NCBI RefSeq assembly: GCF_029051725.1
Contig: NZ_JAACFU010000017.1
Coordinates: 97,621 to 161,620, forward strand
DNA length: 64,000 nt
From: Bradyrhizobium sp. CSS354
GTDB taxonomy: Bacteria > Pseudomonadota > Alphaproteobacteria > Rhizobiales > Xanthobacteraceae
Direction: 5' to 3'
Part shown: one piece after another, positions 1 to 8,642 of the stretch
How the letters are laid out: each line of letters begins with the position of its first letter
How positions within the stretch are numbered: position 1 is the first letter of the stretch
The notes under the pieces: model-generated
Database searches by the model: none
Told to the model about the DNA's origin: nothing
What the model saw: the letters and a program-made list of their open reading frames with translations, nothing else
Made by a program: the position numbers and the translations under genes

Positions 1-473
1 TCACGCTCGAGCCCGATTAGTTGCGTGATGAAGGCAGCTAGCGCCGCGGCTTCGCCATCCTTGGCGTGGACGTCCTTGTCGAACATGCGGCGGATGAACC
101 GGCTTGGTACCGCTTCGATACCAAGGCTCGGCCGTTCGGCGAGGAGAAGGCGCCGCGTGAGGTCGGGATCGGGAGTGCAGGTGACATTCAGGAAGAAGGA
201 GATGACGGCGGCAAAGTCATTCAGGAGGTCATCTCCAGTTGTCGCAATAAAAACACCCGGCCTGGGTCCGTCGGGATACTTCTCCTGTTTCTCCAGCATC
301 TCGCATGTGAGCGTCGCAAGCGAGTGAAGGCCGGTCGAGGGAAGAAGGGACCCTACGGGCGTGATGATCTTCTCACCTCGCATAACGCGGTAATTGGTGT
401 AAAAAATTGCGCGATGGAGCGTTTCGTATCGCTCGCCTGGCGGGAAAAATTTTTTGGTAATGATCTGCAGCAT
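1..473 (-). CDS. Partial uncharacterised protein, 3' end beyond the window edge
   Basis: An open frame runs on the minus strand from an ATG at 473 to the window edge, 157 codons without a stop. The protein starts MLQIITKKFFPPGERYE. A Shine-Dalgarno-like AAGAGG lies about ten bases upstream of the ATG. It begins 21 bases after the stop of the phosphorylase-like gene on the same strand, so the two probably form one transcript. I recognise no domain. The sequence is mixed hydrophilic and hydrophobic with no obvious membrane span or signal peptide in the visible part. The plus-strand frames over the same bases look like shadows of it. Confidence 0.6.
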   Translation of the reverse strand, partial: MLQIITKKFFPPGERYETLHRAIFYTNYRVMRGEKIITPVGSLLPSTGLHSLATLTCEMLEKQEKYPDGPRPGVFIATTGDDLLNDFAAVISFFLNVTCTPDPDLTRRLLLAERPSLGIEAVPSRFIRRMFDKDVHAKDGEAAALAAFITQLIGLER

Positions 474-494
474 GACCCGCGACCTCTTGGCAAC

Positions 495-2010
495 TTATGA
501 CCGAGGCGGTCCGGGCGGAAACCTGTTCAATCCTTCAGGCCGCGCATAACCGGTCTTGTCAAATACCTCCTCAAAGAAGGCCAACAGGACCGTGTCGATC
601 GCCGCGGCATCGGCGGAATCAAGCTCGGCTCGCACAATGGCTTCGTCGAATTGAATCGGACCGCGAATGTCATCCTGATCGACGCCGAGATGCGCCCCCC
701 GCATGTTCAGCAGGCCGAGTTCGATCTCGCACGGGAACGTCAGTCCGAGATGCTGGACAGCGAACGGCACGTTCGTATGGAGCGCGCGATAAAAGCCCTT
801 CTCCAAGGTAACTACGGGAATGATCGGCAACGGAATGTGCGCCGGACGCCATGCGCGCTCGCGCGTGATCAACGTATCCGTCAGGCTCCAGAGCTCGCCG
901 TTCTGAAAGACTTGGGTCGCCCAGCGCAGCGGTGCTGGTCCCATCGTATAAGCGCCAGCGGGATCGTAGTAGATCGCGCCGTACGCGTTCACCGTGGCAA
1001 GGCCGCCGTGGCCGGTCGCGCGTATCATTTCGGATTGATTGACGTTGGCGTTCAGGCTCGACACCGTCAGCGGCTTTTCCCGGCGTTCCATGGGAATAAT
1101 TCGCATGTAGCCATCGGGGGCGCCTGCGAACGCAAACCGGACCCGATCGACGTCGGGTACGCCGACCTCGGCAAGCGCCTCGCTCTGCGCGAAATAGCTG
1201 CCCTTGCTGAAGGTGGACGACGTTTGCAGGAAGGCAGGCTTTGCCGTCCGCGCGCGATCCTGACCGCCATCCAGCCCTGAAAGGATCTCGAAGGCGGCGG
1301 CGCTGGCTGCGTCGGCTGCGCGCTGTTGCGATCCTTCCTTGTCGGCGGTCGCCTTGCCGGACAACAGATCCGAGATGCCGCGAATGACGGCGTCCTGCGT
1401 GGGGTGACTGATATGCACCCCCTTCAGGAAGCCGCTGCCTTCCATCTCGACGGCGACGGCATCACCATAGTGATCCTTGATCAGCGTCGCGGTGGCGGCC
1501 TTCTTTGAGGCCACGACTTTCTCGCCTGCCGCGATCGGCGCGACGAAGAACGCGGGGTCTCCCTGCTTGACCGCAGGATCGAGCCGCGATTTCCAGTCGT
1601 TTCCTTGGCGGATAACGCGGGCGCGCTGTTCCAGCGCATGCGCGGTATTCTGCACATCAGGACGCGTCTGGAAACCTTTGGCGGTGTCCTTGCCGGACTC
1701 ATAGCCGTAGACCCTGGTTGCGACCACCACGTCGCCGATGGCCACATCCTTCACCCCGCCGGCGACGCCGACAAACAGCGCAACATGGGGCTTGTAATGC
1801 TCAAGGGCTCGGACCGCGATTGCGGCGGCGCCCGCATTGCCGGGGCCGGCCTCGACCACCGCAAATATCCCAGCCGTCGAACTGCCCTTTGAAGAAGCCG
1901 CTACCGTTGACTGTCTCGACAGCGTGCTTCCCGAGTTGCCGCAAGACGGCGCGCGTCTCGACCTCGAGGGCGGTGACGATGACAGCAGTGGGAGATAGGC
2001 GTTGTGGCAC
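495..2010 (-). pseudogene. Frameshifted nucleoside phosphorylase-like protein with unknown C-terminal domain
   Basis: The N-terminus, starting at GTG 2010, reads SPTAVIVTALEVETRAVLRQL, ending FFKGQFDGWDI. The next conserved block, VVEAGPGNAGAAAIAVRAL and LFVGVAGGVKDV, sits in another frame. This is the order expected for the PNP/UDP and MTA/SAH nucleosidase superfamily. Removing one base from the A run at 1863-1865 joins the frames as GWDIAVVEAGPGN, the usual family sequence. Residues of the VAVEMEGSGF type (purine/ribose site) are present downstream. The last 250 or so residues are an additional domain I do not recognise. Such phosphorylases fused to extra domains are often found in defence or signalling contexts, but the substrate is unknown. 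Either a real inactivation or a sequencing error in a three-base run explains the break. Confidence 0.65.
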
Positions 2011-2093
2011 GCGGCAGGCTCGATTGGTGTGGGGATACCCCCTAATATATAGGTGCTCGTCCCTCTTCGCCTAGCGAAAATTGCGATGAAACC

Positions 2094-2224
2094 GATGATC
2101 GGCATGTTGATGATCAGCTAGCAGGTGCTGGTGCTGGCGATCATGGTGATCATGGGCACGGCGATGATCATCCTGACGCTGATGGTGCTGCTGCTGGTCA
2201 TCATGATGATCATCATGATCGCCC
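2094..2224. repeat. Low-complexity GATCATGATGATC-rich tract
   Basis: The stretch between the phosphorylase relic and AbiEii is built almost entirely from overlapping ATGATC, GATCAT, CTGGTG and CTGATG units, ending in a block of ATCATGATGATCATC. Both strands give short hydrophobic or Ile/Met/Thr-rich frames from the same units, which I take as artefacts of the repeat. It may be a slipped-strand expansion. No gene is supported here. Confidence 0.55.
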
Positions 2225-2227
2225 CGG

Positions 2228-3112
2228 CTAAGGCGCCTTCTCCCCGTCCTTCAGGGCGCGAGCTTCCTTTGCGCGCGGCATCAAGAACTCCGCGAGCGTC
2301 TTGGCCACATCCGTCAGCGGGCCCGGGTCGACCGCGACCTGTCTGGTGAACGCCGCCCACTGATCCTTCTTGCCGGCATCCTCGGTAAAGGCCGAGGTGA
2401 ATGCATCCGGCAGTGCGGTGGGAATGTCGGTCTTGCGGCGCGCGAATGTCGCCTTGATGGCGCGAGCCAGCGTGTCGCCCTCGAACTTGTAGGAGCGGAT
2501 CAGCACCCAGACGTCGTAGAAGTCTTTCAGGCGTGTGTTGGCGAGGCCAAGCGCGACCATCGCCTGGAATTTCTCGGCGATGACGGTCTCGCGCGGATAG
2601 GAGCGTAGCTTGGGAGCCGGAAAATCCAACAGCACCGGGAGGTCAGTTTCCTGCACGCCGGGCTCGATGGCGTCGCCGAATGCGATATCGATTAGGACGC
2701 GAACGCGGGCATTATCGACCGTGGCATTGCCCTTGATCCGGACGCCGCCGTATTCGTTTTCGTCGCGGATGCGGTCGACGGTGAAGCTGGCCGGGTCGAA
2801 GATGACGCCGTCGGCGGCGTCGACGGCGGCGATCTCCTTGAAGGTCGCCAAGAGCGCGTCGGGGTCGGGATCGCCCGAGCCGAGAAGGTCAAGGTCGCGC
2901 GTCGGCCGGAACTGGTTGTCGACCCAGGTCGCGAGCAGCATCGCGCCCTTGAGAACGAAGCGGTTACGATAATCCGTCGAGCCGAGGCGATAGAGGAGCC
3001 GTTCCAGCACGTAGCGGGTGAGGAGAAGGTCGAAGGGTTGATTGCGCTCTCTGGAGAGCGTGAGCAGTTGCGCGCGAACCGAGGCAGCGACATTCTTGGG
3101 CGGGTTAGCCAT
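2228..3112 (-). CDS. abiEii: Type IV toxin, nucleotidyltransferase AbiEii family
   Basis: A 294-residue protein with the AbiEii architecture. Near residues 50-80 the sequence FVLKGAMLLATW is followed by FRPTRDLDLLGSG, the nucleotidyltransferase motif with paired acidic residues. The later block VIAEKFQAMV...LKDFYD is the conserved K/D region of this family. In studied AbiE systems the toxin is a GTP-preferring nucleotidyltransferase acting as a bacteriostatic type IV toxin in phage-triggered abortive infection. The start overlaps the end of the antitoxin gene by eight bases, the usual coupled AbiEi-AbiEii order. Length is close to the family norm and no inactivating change is seen. It borders a repetitive tract on its 3' side. 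Confidence 0.9.
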   Translation of the reverse strand: MANPPKNVAASVRAQLLTLSRERNQPFDLLLTRYVLERLLYRLGSTDYRNRFVLKGAMLLATWVDNQFRPTRDLDLLGSGDPDPDALLATFKEIAAVDAADGVIFDPASFTVDRIRDENEYGGVRIKGNATVDNARVRVLIDIAFGDAIEPGVQETDLPVLLDFPAPKLRSYPRETVIAEKFQAMVALGLANTRLKDFYDVWVLIRSYKFEGDTLARAIKATFARRKTDIPTALPDAFTSAFTEDAGKKDQWAAFTRQVAVDPGPLTDVAKTLAEFLMPRAKEARALKDGEKAP

Positions 3113-3749
3113 TGGCGGTCATCGCTTCGATATAAGGTTGCATGGCCTTCCAAACCCCGGCTTTGCGCGCGAAATCCGCGATCTCCGAAGGCTTGGCCTT
3201 GCGGGTTCGCAGGGCCTCGCGCAGGCCTTCGAGCGCGAGGTTGAGGCCGGTGCTGTGACGGTAGCGTGTCCCGGCGCTCCGCCGGTAGCGAAAAAGATCG
3301 ACGACGGTCTTGGCGGGGCTGAAGATCTTGACCGGGCAACCTTCGATCGTATGAATCTCCACGCCCTCCTGAAGCCGCTCCGGGTTGAAGCGAACGAACT
3401 GCATTGGCGGATTGGTTGGAAGGGGCTGACGGTCTTTGGGACCGATGGCAAGCCAAACCATGGAGGGGATGGTATCGGTCAGGTCATGGAAAGCGAGCGC
3501 TGAGGTCAGCGCGACGACCCCTTTGGGTACGCGTTTGGCGGCTTCGGCGAGGGAATGGTGCGTATCGATGGGCGCGTCGGGCAGTTGGTAGAGACCGCGC
3601 CCGAGTTGGACAACGAGGCCTTTTTCCTTCATGCGGGCGATAGTCGCGGCCGTGATGCCTACTGTGGCAAGCTCGGAAGGGCGCGCGATGCCGCGCTCCT
3701 TGAGGAGTTCGATGACACGGTCTTGTTGGGTCGAGGATGGCTTGGCCAT
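3105..3749 (-). CDS. abiEi: Type IV antitoxin, AbiEi family
   Basis: A 214-residue protein with an N-terminal winged-helix region (residues about 8-60, ending VVQLGRGLYQLPD) and the AbiEi core (HHSLAEAAKRVPKGVVALTSALAFHDLTD, then KIFSPAKTVVDLFRYR). Members of this family bind the promoter as repressors and neutralise AbiEii without stable complex formation. The ATG at 3749 is chosen because the winged helix begins immediately after it. The gene leads a two-gene operon with the toxin. A perfect inverted repeat lies just upstream and is the likely operator. The Arg/His-rich loop RYRRSAGTRYRHSTGL is typical of the family. Confidence 0.9.
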   Translation of the reverse strand: MAKPSSTQQDRVIELLKERGIARPSELATVGITAATIARMKEKGLVVQLGRGLYQLPDAPIDTHHSLAEAAKRVPKGVVALTSALAFHDLTDTIPSMVWLAIGPKDRQPLPTNPPMQFVRFNPERLQEGVEIHTIEGCPVKIFSPAKTVVDLFRYRRSAGTRYRHSTGLNLALEGLREALRTRKAKPSEIADFARKAGVWKAMQPYIEAMTANG

Positions 3750-3757
3750 GGCTTATG

Positions 3758-3779
3758 ATCCGATTTGTCGGATATATCC
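3758..3779 (-). promoter_or_regulatory. Probable AbiEi operator: inverted repeats before abiEi
   Basis: Ten bases upstream of the abiEi ATG there is a perfect inverted repeat, ATCCGA-TTTG-TCGGAT (3758-3773), overlapping a second palindrome GGATATATCC (3770-3779). A TATAAAT-like -10 candidate follows upstream on the minus strand (around 3781-3788). AbiEi proteins are known to autorepress through inverted repeats at their own promoter; the assignment to this exact repeat is inference. Confidence 0.55.
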
Positions 3780-3899
3780 TATTTATATCCTGCATTTCAT
3801 ATCATACAGAACTACCGCTAACAACCCGCAAATCGTTCCGCAACCCCTTGATAGATATAGACATCCTACGGGCCAAAATCCGATCTGGTACGCCCCGCT

Positions 3900-4456
3900 G
3901 CCCGCCGCAATTGTCGGCCACGGCCATGCTGGCCGCGATCGCGTACATGGCCGCCGCACGGCTATCTGTCGGGACACGCGGCCGGGATAGATGAGAGCGC
4001 GCAGGGGCGCACGTGCAGCGACCGGCAAGCCGAGCTTGCCAAGGCGCTACCCGCCGACGTGCAAGACCTGTGGGACGCCTTGCTGGGGTTCACGCAGAAG
4101 CAGTTGATGCGCCTGCTCGCACATTGCGCGGCCCTTGCGGTCGATGCGGTCGTCCGTCCGGGCGCAGGCTCATCCCCGCCCCTGAAACACGCCGAATCAT
4201 TGTCCCAGGCGGTCTCGCTGGACATGGCGGCGCACTGGCAGCCCACCGCCGTCAACTACCTTGGTCAGGTCACCAAGGCGGTTATTGTTGAGGCGGTCCG
4301 CCAAGGGGTGTCGGAGGAAGCCGCCGCGCAACTGGCGGACTTGAAGAAGCCCGCGATGGCCGAGGCCGCTGAGCGTTTGCTGGCGACAAGGGCTGGTTGC
4401 TCACCGTACTGCGATTGCCGCAGGCCGTTAGCACCGCAGCGCCGATGGCTGCGTAG
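3900..4456 (+). pseudogene. ParB-like plasmid protein, C-terminal remnant with frameshifts
   Basis: Three successive frames together read like the C-terminal half of plasmid ParB-type proteins: MLAAIAYMAAARL, then GIDESAQGRT..LAKALPADVQDLWDALLGF, the block AVSLDMAAHWQPTAVNYLGQVTK and AEAAERLLA, and, after another shift near 4380, GDKGWLLTVLRLP ending at a TAG at 4454. The N-terminal ParB nuclease/DNA-binding part is absent. The longest continuous part starts at a GTG at 4059 but its C-terminus is out of frame. At least two indels are needed. It fits with the other plasmid or conjugative-element relics at 8-10 kb. Upstream, 3780-3900 holds only the abiE promoter region. Confidence 0.6.
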
Positions 4457-4475
4457 ACGTCACGACCACCAAACG

Positions 4476-4505
4476 AGCCGGAGCCGCATGCGCGGCTCCG
4501 GCTTT
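4476..4505 (+). terminator. Strong hairpin after the ParB-like remnant
   Basis: GCCGGAGCCGC-ATGC-GCGGCTCCGGC is a perfect 11-bp stem with a four-base loop (4477-4502), flanked by A and TTT. It lies 20 bases after the ParB-like stop. The short T tract makes it a plausible intrinsic terminator rather than a certain one. Confidence 0.5.
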
Positions 4506-4623
4506 GGCGTCCCAAATTTCGCCGCGCGCGACCAGCGCGCGGCGTCAGCCTATGGCCTCTAGGCACACCTTGCGCTCGATGAGCTGCAAGTCGTCCGCAA
4601 CCAATCGGCCGGTCTTCCAAACT

Positions 4624-5199
4624 CTATGACTTGGCGTCGGACGGCATCGCCCCGAAAACGAGTGTCAACATTCCGAACACGGCGGCTCCGACAATTGAGA
4701 TGCCAATCATCGCGAATTTGAGCCATGTAAGAGCAGTCGCTCTCCGGGCATCGTCATCGCGGACGATTCGCTCCGGCCGGAGAAGCATCCGAAGCATGAA
4801 ATCCTCGCCCACGTCGGAGCAGCCGTAGATGAACCCTGCCATGCCGCCGAACATGGCGAACGACGATACCAGCGGCGAACCGATTTGCTGTACGGCCACA
4901 ACCCAGGACAGCAAGCTGAAAAAGCCCAAGGCCACGGCGAAACCGAGGTCAAGCACCAACACGCGATCACGGTACACATCGAGCGCAGACTTCCCGAACG
5001 TTGTCGGCCGTTCGAGCCCGACTCTCTTGAAATCGGCGAGATCTTGCGCGCTATACCCGCGCCATCGGCGTTCGGGCACTTTCATCGGGGCGATTGCCTG
5101 ATCGACCGCCTCCCTGAACCGATGGTTCGCGCCGAAGAAGACGATTGTCGCTACGCCAGACACGACCAGCCCGGCAATACAGACCCCATTGAAATCCAT
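4624..5199 (-). CDS. Small multi-pass membrane protein linked to the DUF2235 hydrolase
   Basis: A 191-residue protein with about four hydrophobic spans: GVCIAGLVVSGVATIVFFGA (residues 5-24), VLVLDLGFAVALGFFSLLSW (about 80-99), PLVSSFAMFGGMAGFIYGC (about 109-127) and a C-terminal MIGISIVGAAVFGMLTLVFG. A charged loop lies between the first and second spans. I recognise no named family. It starts 36 bases downstream of the DUF2235 hydrolase stop on the same strand, so the two are almost certainly co-transcribed. It could be an immunity or accessory partner of that hydrolase; this is inferred only from position. Confidence 0.6.
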   Translation of the reverse strand: MDFNGVCIAGLVVSGVATIVFFGANHRFREAVDQAIAPMKVPERRWRGYSAQDLADFKRVGLERPTTFGKSALDVYRDRVLVLDLGFAVALGFFSLLSWVVAVQQIGSPLVSSFAMFGGMAGFIYGCSDVGEDFMLRMLLRPERIVRDDDARRATALTWLKFAMIGISIVGAAVFGMLTLVFGAMPSDAKS

Positions 5200-5235
5200 C
5201 AGATCCCCATACGCTCACGTCGGCCCACGCCATCG

Positions 5236-7608
5236 TTATTTGGACGGCTTGATGAAGAACGAAACGCACCCCCCGTTATCGCCATAAAGCCACTGGTATT
5301 TACGTGGGAGAACAAGAACGGCATCGTTCAAGTAAAAGAACAACTCGCCCGCCACCTTCGGCGTCACATATTCAGATATTTTCTTCACCCGTCGGTCGGG
5401 GTCAGGTTCGAGGAAGTCCACTTCACTACCTAGCGCGCCATAGCGCGCCACCGGTTGGAACCAGGGCTGGAAGTAGTAACGCCGCAAAGGTGATGCGAGC
5501 ATATGGACAACGGTCCCGGTCCAGGACAGCTGTGTTCCGTCATCCGGATTATGGAAGGTCGAATAGCCACGTGCATCCGTGACGACGCTGCCATTGTGCA
5601 AGTCTCCCGCCCCCACCTGACATGTTGCGCGGCTGGTAGTGTAGTCCTTGTACTGCCTGGCCAGGGCAATGGGGTCCGGGTTGGTCCAGACGAGGTATCG
5701 CTCTAGGCGCCCCACTTTATAACCGGTCGAAAAGCAAAGGTCGGACGCATCGAACGAGACCAGCGCGCCGGCGTCGGGGACAAATTCAAGCCTGTCCGTT
5801 GGCTTGCAAACCAGCCCCGCTTGATCAACCGCGGTGAACGCAAGTCGATTACCGACCGTGACTACCAGATAGACGATGACAATCGCGGAAAGTACCGGAG
5901 CGAGATAGTAGCGCCATGCCGTGCGCACACCGACAAGAAATAGCTCGCGCCCATGAGGGCTGGCGCTGGGAGCCGCTGATGGCGCGACAAGCTCGCCTGC
6001 GAACGCATCTCGCCAAAGTGCGGTCATCCGGTCATCGATCGCAGATGCGACCCGTTTGCCGCCGAAGAGCAAAGCGACGATGACACCCCCCAGGATCAGG
6101 AACGTCACCGGATATTGGGCGTAGGACACCAACCACTGCGAGACCCAGGACGGCAGGAAGCCGGACAGGGTTCGGATGATGTCTGACACCCACTTGAGCG
6201 CATTGACCCGCTCGCCCAGAGGATCGCTGCGCCCCGTGAAGGGAAACAGCACGAAGACGATGGTCGCCGCCAGCGTGAGGAAATACAGCCCCGCGCGCAG
6301 GTAGACCAATGGCCAGATGAACTGCCGCTCCGCGACGACGCGGCCTTGGGCCTGATCGGAGGTTTCAGGGGTGCTGATTGTCGGCCCCGATGCCCTCTCC
6401 GGAAGGCTGTCAATTCGGAAGCGGACGCAGCCGTCTGGAGCGATCTCAGGCGACACGACATCATAGTTGTGTGGGATTCCGATGGGCGCATAGACGTGTG
6501 CGTTGTTCTTAATGCGCCGCAAAACCGTCTCGTGAATCTTGGGCCTCGCGACGTAGACCTCATCTCCTGTGGTCCATGAGAAGCTTTGGCGGGTCAGTCG
6601 GGAGATCCGCCTGGGGCCGTATCGGTAGTAGCTGCCCGAGCCAGCGCGAGAGTCGTACAGTCGACCATCCTTGTCCTGCGCTTGTTTGGTTTCGGCCACG
6701 GCCGCAGGATCGGACGTTTTGAAGGAGAGGCCGCAGGCCCGCGCCTCTTCCATAATCCAGTAAAGCGGAATGTGCGCCAGTGAATCGTCCGGGTAGCCGC
6801 CCCCGACATTGGCATGGACGCCGGCAAACCAGACCTGCGTAAGCCTTTCATTGGATGTGTACCGGGTGGCTCCCGTCGGCTGCGGCGGCTCGCGACGCTC
6901 ATTCCAGAGAACCGGGTGGAAGGTCGTTCGCTCATCATCCAAAGACAAAGCGTGGCAAGCACGTTTCACGTCGGGATGAAGCGTGTGGCCCGGGAGTTCA
7001 AGCGGCCATATCCATTGGCTCACTCCCTGGGTCATCTCGTCAACCGGAAGTCCGTACGCGGCGACGGTGTCCCAAAGCCCCAGAAAGCGAATGATTGGCG
7101 AGTGCCTTCCTGCGGTGGCTCCCGCAGAGGGCGCAGACATCTCCCGTCCCAGCAGCTTCTTGAGCCCCTGAATCATCAGGTACCAGTTCGTATGGAAATG
7201 TCTTTTATGGTAGGCGCGATAAGCCGCCTTGGCCTGCCGGTCGAGTTCGCTATCCGAAATGTCCTTCGCAGGAATCAGACCCTGATCCAGGATCAAACCT
7301 ATGGTCACGCGAATGGTGAATGCGCCGCGGCTGAATCCGAATGCGTATATCTCATCTCCCGCAGCTCGGTAGTTGCGGCAGGCAAACTTGTAGAGCGTGA
7401 TGACGTTGCGGCGAAGGCCTATGCCGAAGGCTCCGCCAAGCATCGCCAATGGCTTGAACGACGACGTCCCCACGCCATCGTCGTAACAGGCAACCTGGTC
7501 GTCCTTGGTGAGATCGAGCGCACTGAACATGCGCCAAACATTGGTCCGCCAAACCTTTGCCGATGAATTGCCAGTGCCATCGGAGAGGAGCACGATCCGT
7601 CTTGGCAT
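5236..7608 (-). CDS. DUF2235 (Tle1-like) alpha/beta hydrolase with membrane segments
   Basis: A 790-residue protein. The N-terminal 400 residues form a DUF2235 alpha/beta-hydrolase domain: RRIVLLSDGTGN at the start, the nucleophile elbow GFSRGAF with Ser93, the acidic block FLGLWDTVAAYG with Asp180, and VWFAGVHANVGGGYPD with His265. This is the catalytic arrangement of Tle1-type phospholipases. The region about 435-640 contains four hydrophobic spans (for example FLTLAATIVFVLFPF, FLILGGVIVALLFGG, LSAIVIVYLVVTV), so the protein is likely membrane-anchored; the C-terminal 150 residues have no recognised family. DUF2235 proteins include type VI secretion phospholipase effectors, but no type VI genes or VgrG/PAAR neighbours occur here, so a secreted effector role is not supported. 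It is followed by the small membrane protein gene. Confidence 0.8.
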   Translation of the reverse strand: MPRRIVLLSDGTGNSSAKVWRTNVWRMFSALDLTKDDQVACYDDGVGTSSFKPLAMLGGAFGIGLRRNVITLYKFACRNYRAAGDEIYAFGFSRGAFTIRVTIGLILDQGLIPAKDISDSELDRQAKAAYRAYHKRHFHTNWYLMIQGLKKLLGREMSAPSAGATAGRHSPIIRFLGLWDTVAAYGLPVDEMTQGVSQWIWPLELPGHTLHPDVKRACHALSLDDERTTFHPVLWNERREPPQPTGATRYTSNERLTQVWFAGVHANVGGGYPDDSLAHIPLYWIMEEARACGLSFKTSDPAAVAETKQAQDKDGRLYDSRAGSGSYYRYGPRRISRLTRQSFSWTTGDEVYVARPKIHETVLRRIKNNAHVYAPIGIPHNYDVVSPEIAPDGCVRFRIDSLPERASGPTISTPETSDQAQGRVVAERQFIWPLVYLRAGLYFLTLAATIVFVLFPFTGRSDPLGERVNALKWVSDIIRTLSGFLPSWVSQWLVSYAQYPVTFLILGGVIVALLFGGKRVASAIDDRMTALWRDAFAGELVAPSAAPSASPHGRELFLVGVRTAWRYYLAPVLSAIVIVYLVVTVGNRLAFTAVDQAGLVCKPTDRLEFVPDAGALVSFDASDLCFSTGYKVGRLERYLVWTNPDPIALARQYKDYTTSRATCQVGAGDLHNGSVVTDARGYSTFHNPDDGTQLSWTGTVVHMLASPLRRYYFQPWFQPVARYGALGSEVDFLEPDPDRRVKKISEYVTPKVAGELFFYLNDAVLVLPRKYQWLYGDNGGCVSFFIKPSK

Positions 7609-8091
7609 GGTCTTCCCTCAATCAAAAATGAGATCAGCGTTTGCGCCGAAAGCGCGGAAATCGCCCACAACAAACGGTTGCAATATCCGTTAGTTGAACG
7701 TCCCGCCCCGCACTAGTCAAGGCTGATCTGCCGTGGCTCACAGCAATTGCAGCGCGGCAAGACGTGCTTAGCCCGACGCCCGGAAGATTCGGAGAGCCCC
7801 TCCCTTAGTCCGCATGTTCAGCCTTTCTCTCACCGACAGCCAGAAACCCCTGCAGGCGCGGTCCTATTGCGTCTCAAGCCCCTCCCATGGTGCGTCTAAC
7901 CCCAATGCATCGGCCAGCAGGACGGGGAAACTGGCGCCGAGGCGTGTCGGCGCAAGGCATCCAACCGTATCCCGCAAGCGGGTCCCTCGGCCGGACCCTC
8001 CGTTCCGCCGCCGCTAAATCCTCGTTTTCCAAAGATTTCCCGTCCGGCCGCTATTGGCGCAGCCGGCAAAAACCAAACGGGAGATCGTCAA
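7609..8091. other. Intergenic region between divergent units
   Basis: This 480-base gap separates the minus-strand hydrolase operon from the plus-strand small genes, so it should contain both promoters. The only symmetry I notice is a weak AACGG...CCGTT repeat near 7674-7691. The open frame that runs through its right part is just an upstream extension of the gene starting at 8289. I see no gene or RNA here. Confidence 0.5.
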
Positions 8092-8292
8092 ATGAAACGC
8101 AACGAAAAGAATCAGCGCCCACATGGAGTTTATGTGGTCGAAGGACAGGGCGACAACGCCTTCTGGACCAAGATCGGCGCCGCATGGCCGCACGAGGACG
8201 GCAAGGGCTTCAACCTCCAGCTCAGCTGCCTGCCTCTGGATGGCCGCCTGGTCGTCCGCGAACCGAAGGCCGACAAGGAGACGGGGCGATGA
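8092..8292 (+). CDS. Small conserved mobile-element protein (66 aa)
   Basis: A 66-residue protein, HGVYVVEGQGDNAFWTKIGAAW at the start and a KGFNLQLSCLPLDGRLVVRE tail. This matches the type of small protein that commonly lies beside transfer and integration genes of alphaproteobacterial plasmids and islands; I know of no assigned function. A GGGAG sequence upstream of the ATG is a plausible ribosome site. The stop overlaps the next start (ATGA), indicating an operon. Its continuous frame contrasts with the decayed relaxase 1.2 kb downstream. Confidence 0.7.
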   Translation: MKRNEKNQRPHGVYVVEGQGDNAFWTKIGAAWPHEDGKGFNLQLSCLPLDGRLVVREPKADKETGR

Positions 8293-8501
8293 GCCCCGTT
8301 TCCCTTCCCCGCTTCCTGGTCAAATGCTTTGACTACGAAGAATGGGCGATCGTCGTCGAGGCTGCCAGCCGCGAGGACGCGATCCGCAAGGCCGAGGCCA
8401 TCTATCTCACCGACTGTCTCGGCACCATGGACGGCTTCGAGCTGGTCCGCAGCGACTTCGGCTGGGACGCAAGGCCCCTCGTAAGGGAGGTGCGCTCATG
8501 A
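8289..8501 (+). CDS. Small hypothetical protein (70 aa), coupled to its neighbours
   Basis: A 70-residue protein reading SLPRFLVKCFDYEEWAIVVE...EDAIRKAEAIYL. The start at 8289 overlaps the upstream stop by four bases, and its own stop overlaps the ATG at 8498 in the same way, giving a three-gene coupled string. The frame stays open further upstream to 7887, but the coupled start is far more likely. The pattern of aromatic residues and the repeated Ala/Glu helix resembles other small island proteins; no function can be given. Confidence 0.6.
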   Translation: MSPVSLPRFLVKCFDYEEWAIVVEAASREDAIRKAEAIYLTDCLGTMDGFELVRSDFGWDARPLVREVRS

Positions 8502-8602
8502 GCGCCCTACCCGTCCAGGACATCTGCAACACCGTGCTTGCCGGTGATTGCGTCAAGGTCAAGCCGCATGGGCACCGCGTGTGTGGATTTCATTCTCACT
8601 GA
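8498..8602 (+). pseudogene. Truncated N-terminus, possibly of a DNA methyltransferase
   Basis: Thirty-four codons starting MSALPVQDICNTVLAGDCVKV and then running into unrelated sequence and a stop. The opening resembles the first strand of CcrM-like N6-adenine methyltransferases (a short leader, then an ILxGDC motif before the DPPY block), and its coupled start shows it was once a real gene. The homology is very short, so this is a low-confidence guess; the rest of the gene is missing at a probable deletion junction near 8560-8570. Confidence 0.3.
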
Positions 8603-8642
8603 GCTAAGGTTGAATTCAGCGTACTAAAACAAAGTCAAAGGG

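Noticed and set aside
66..500. Plus-strand 144-codon frame as a gene
   Set aside because: It is antisense to the better minus-strand frame, which has a ribosome site, is coupled to the phosphorylase gene and runs cleanly to the window edge.
2118..2360. Small hydrophobic or His-poor proteins in the ATGATC tract, both strands
   Set aside because: Both frames are direct products of the repeat units and carry no other support.
5236..7608. Type VI secretion effector locus
   Set aside because: The Tle1-like domain alone is not enough; no VgrG, Hcp, PAAR, adaptor or lipoprotein immunity gene lies nearby and the protein has membrane spans.
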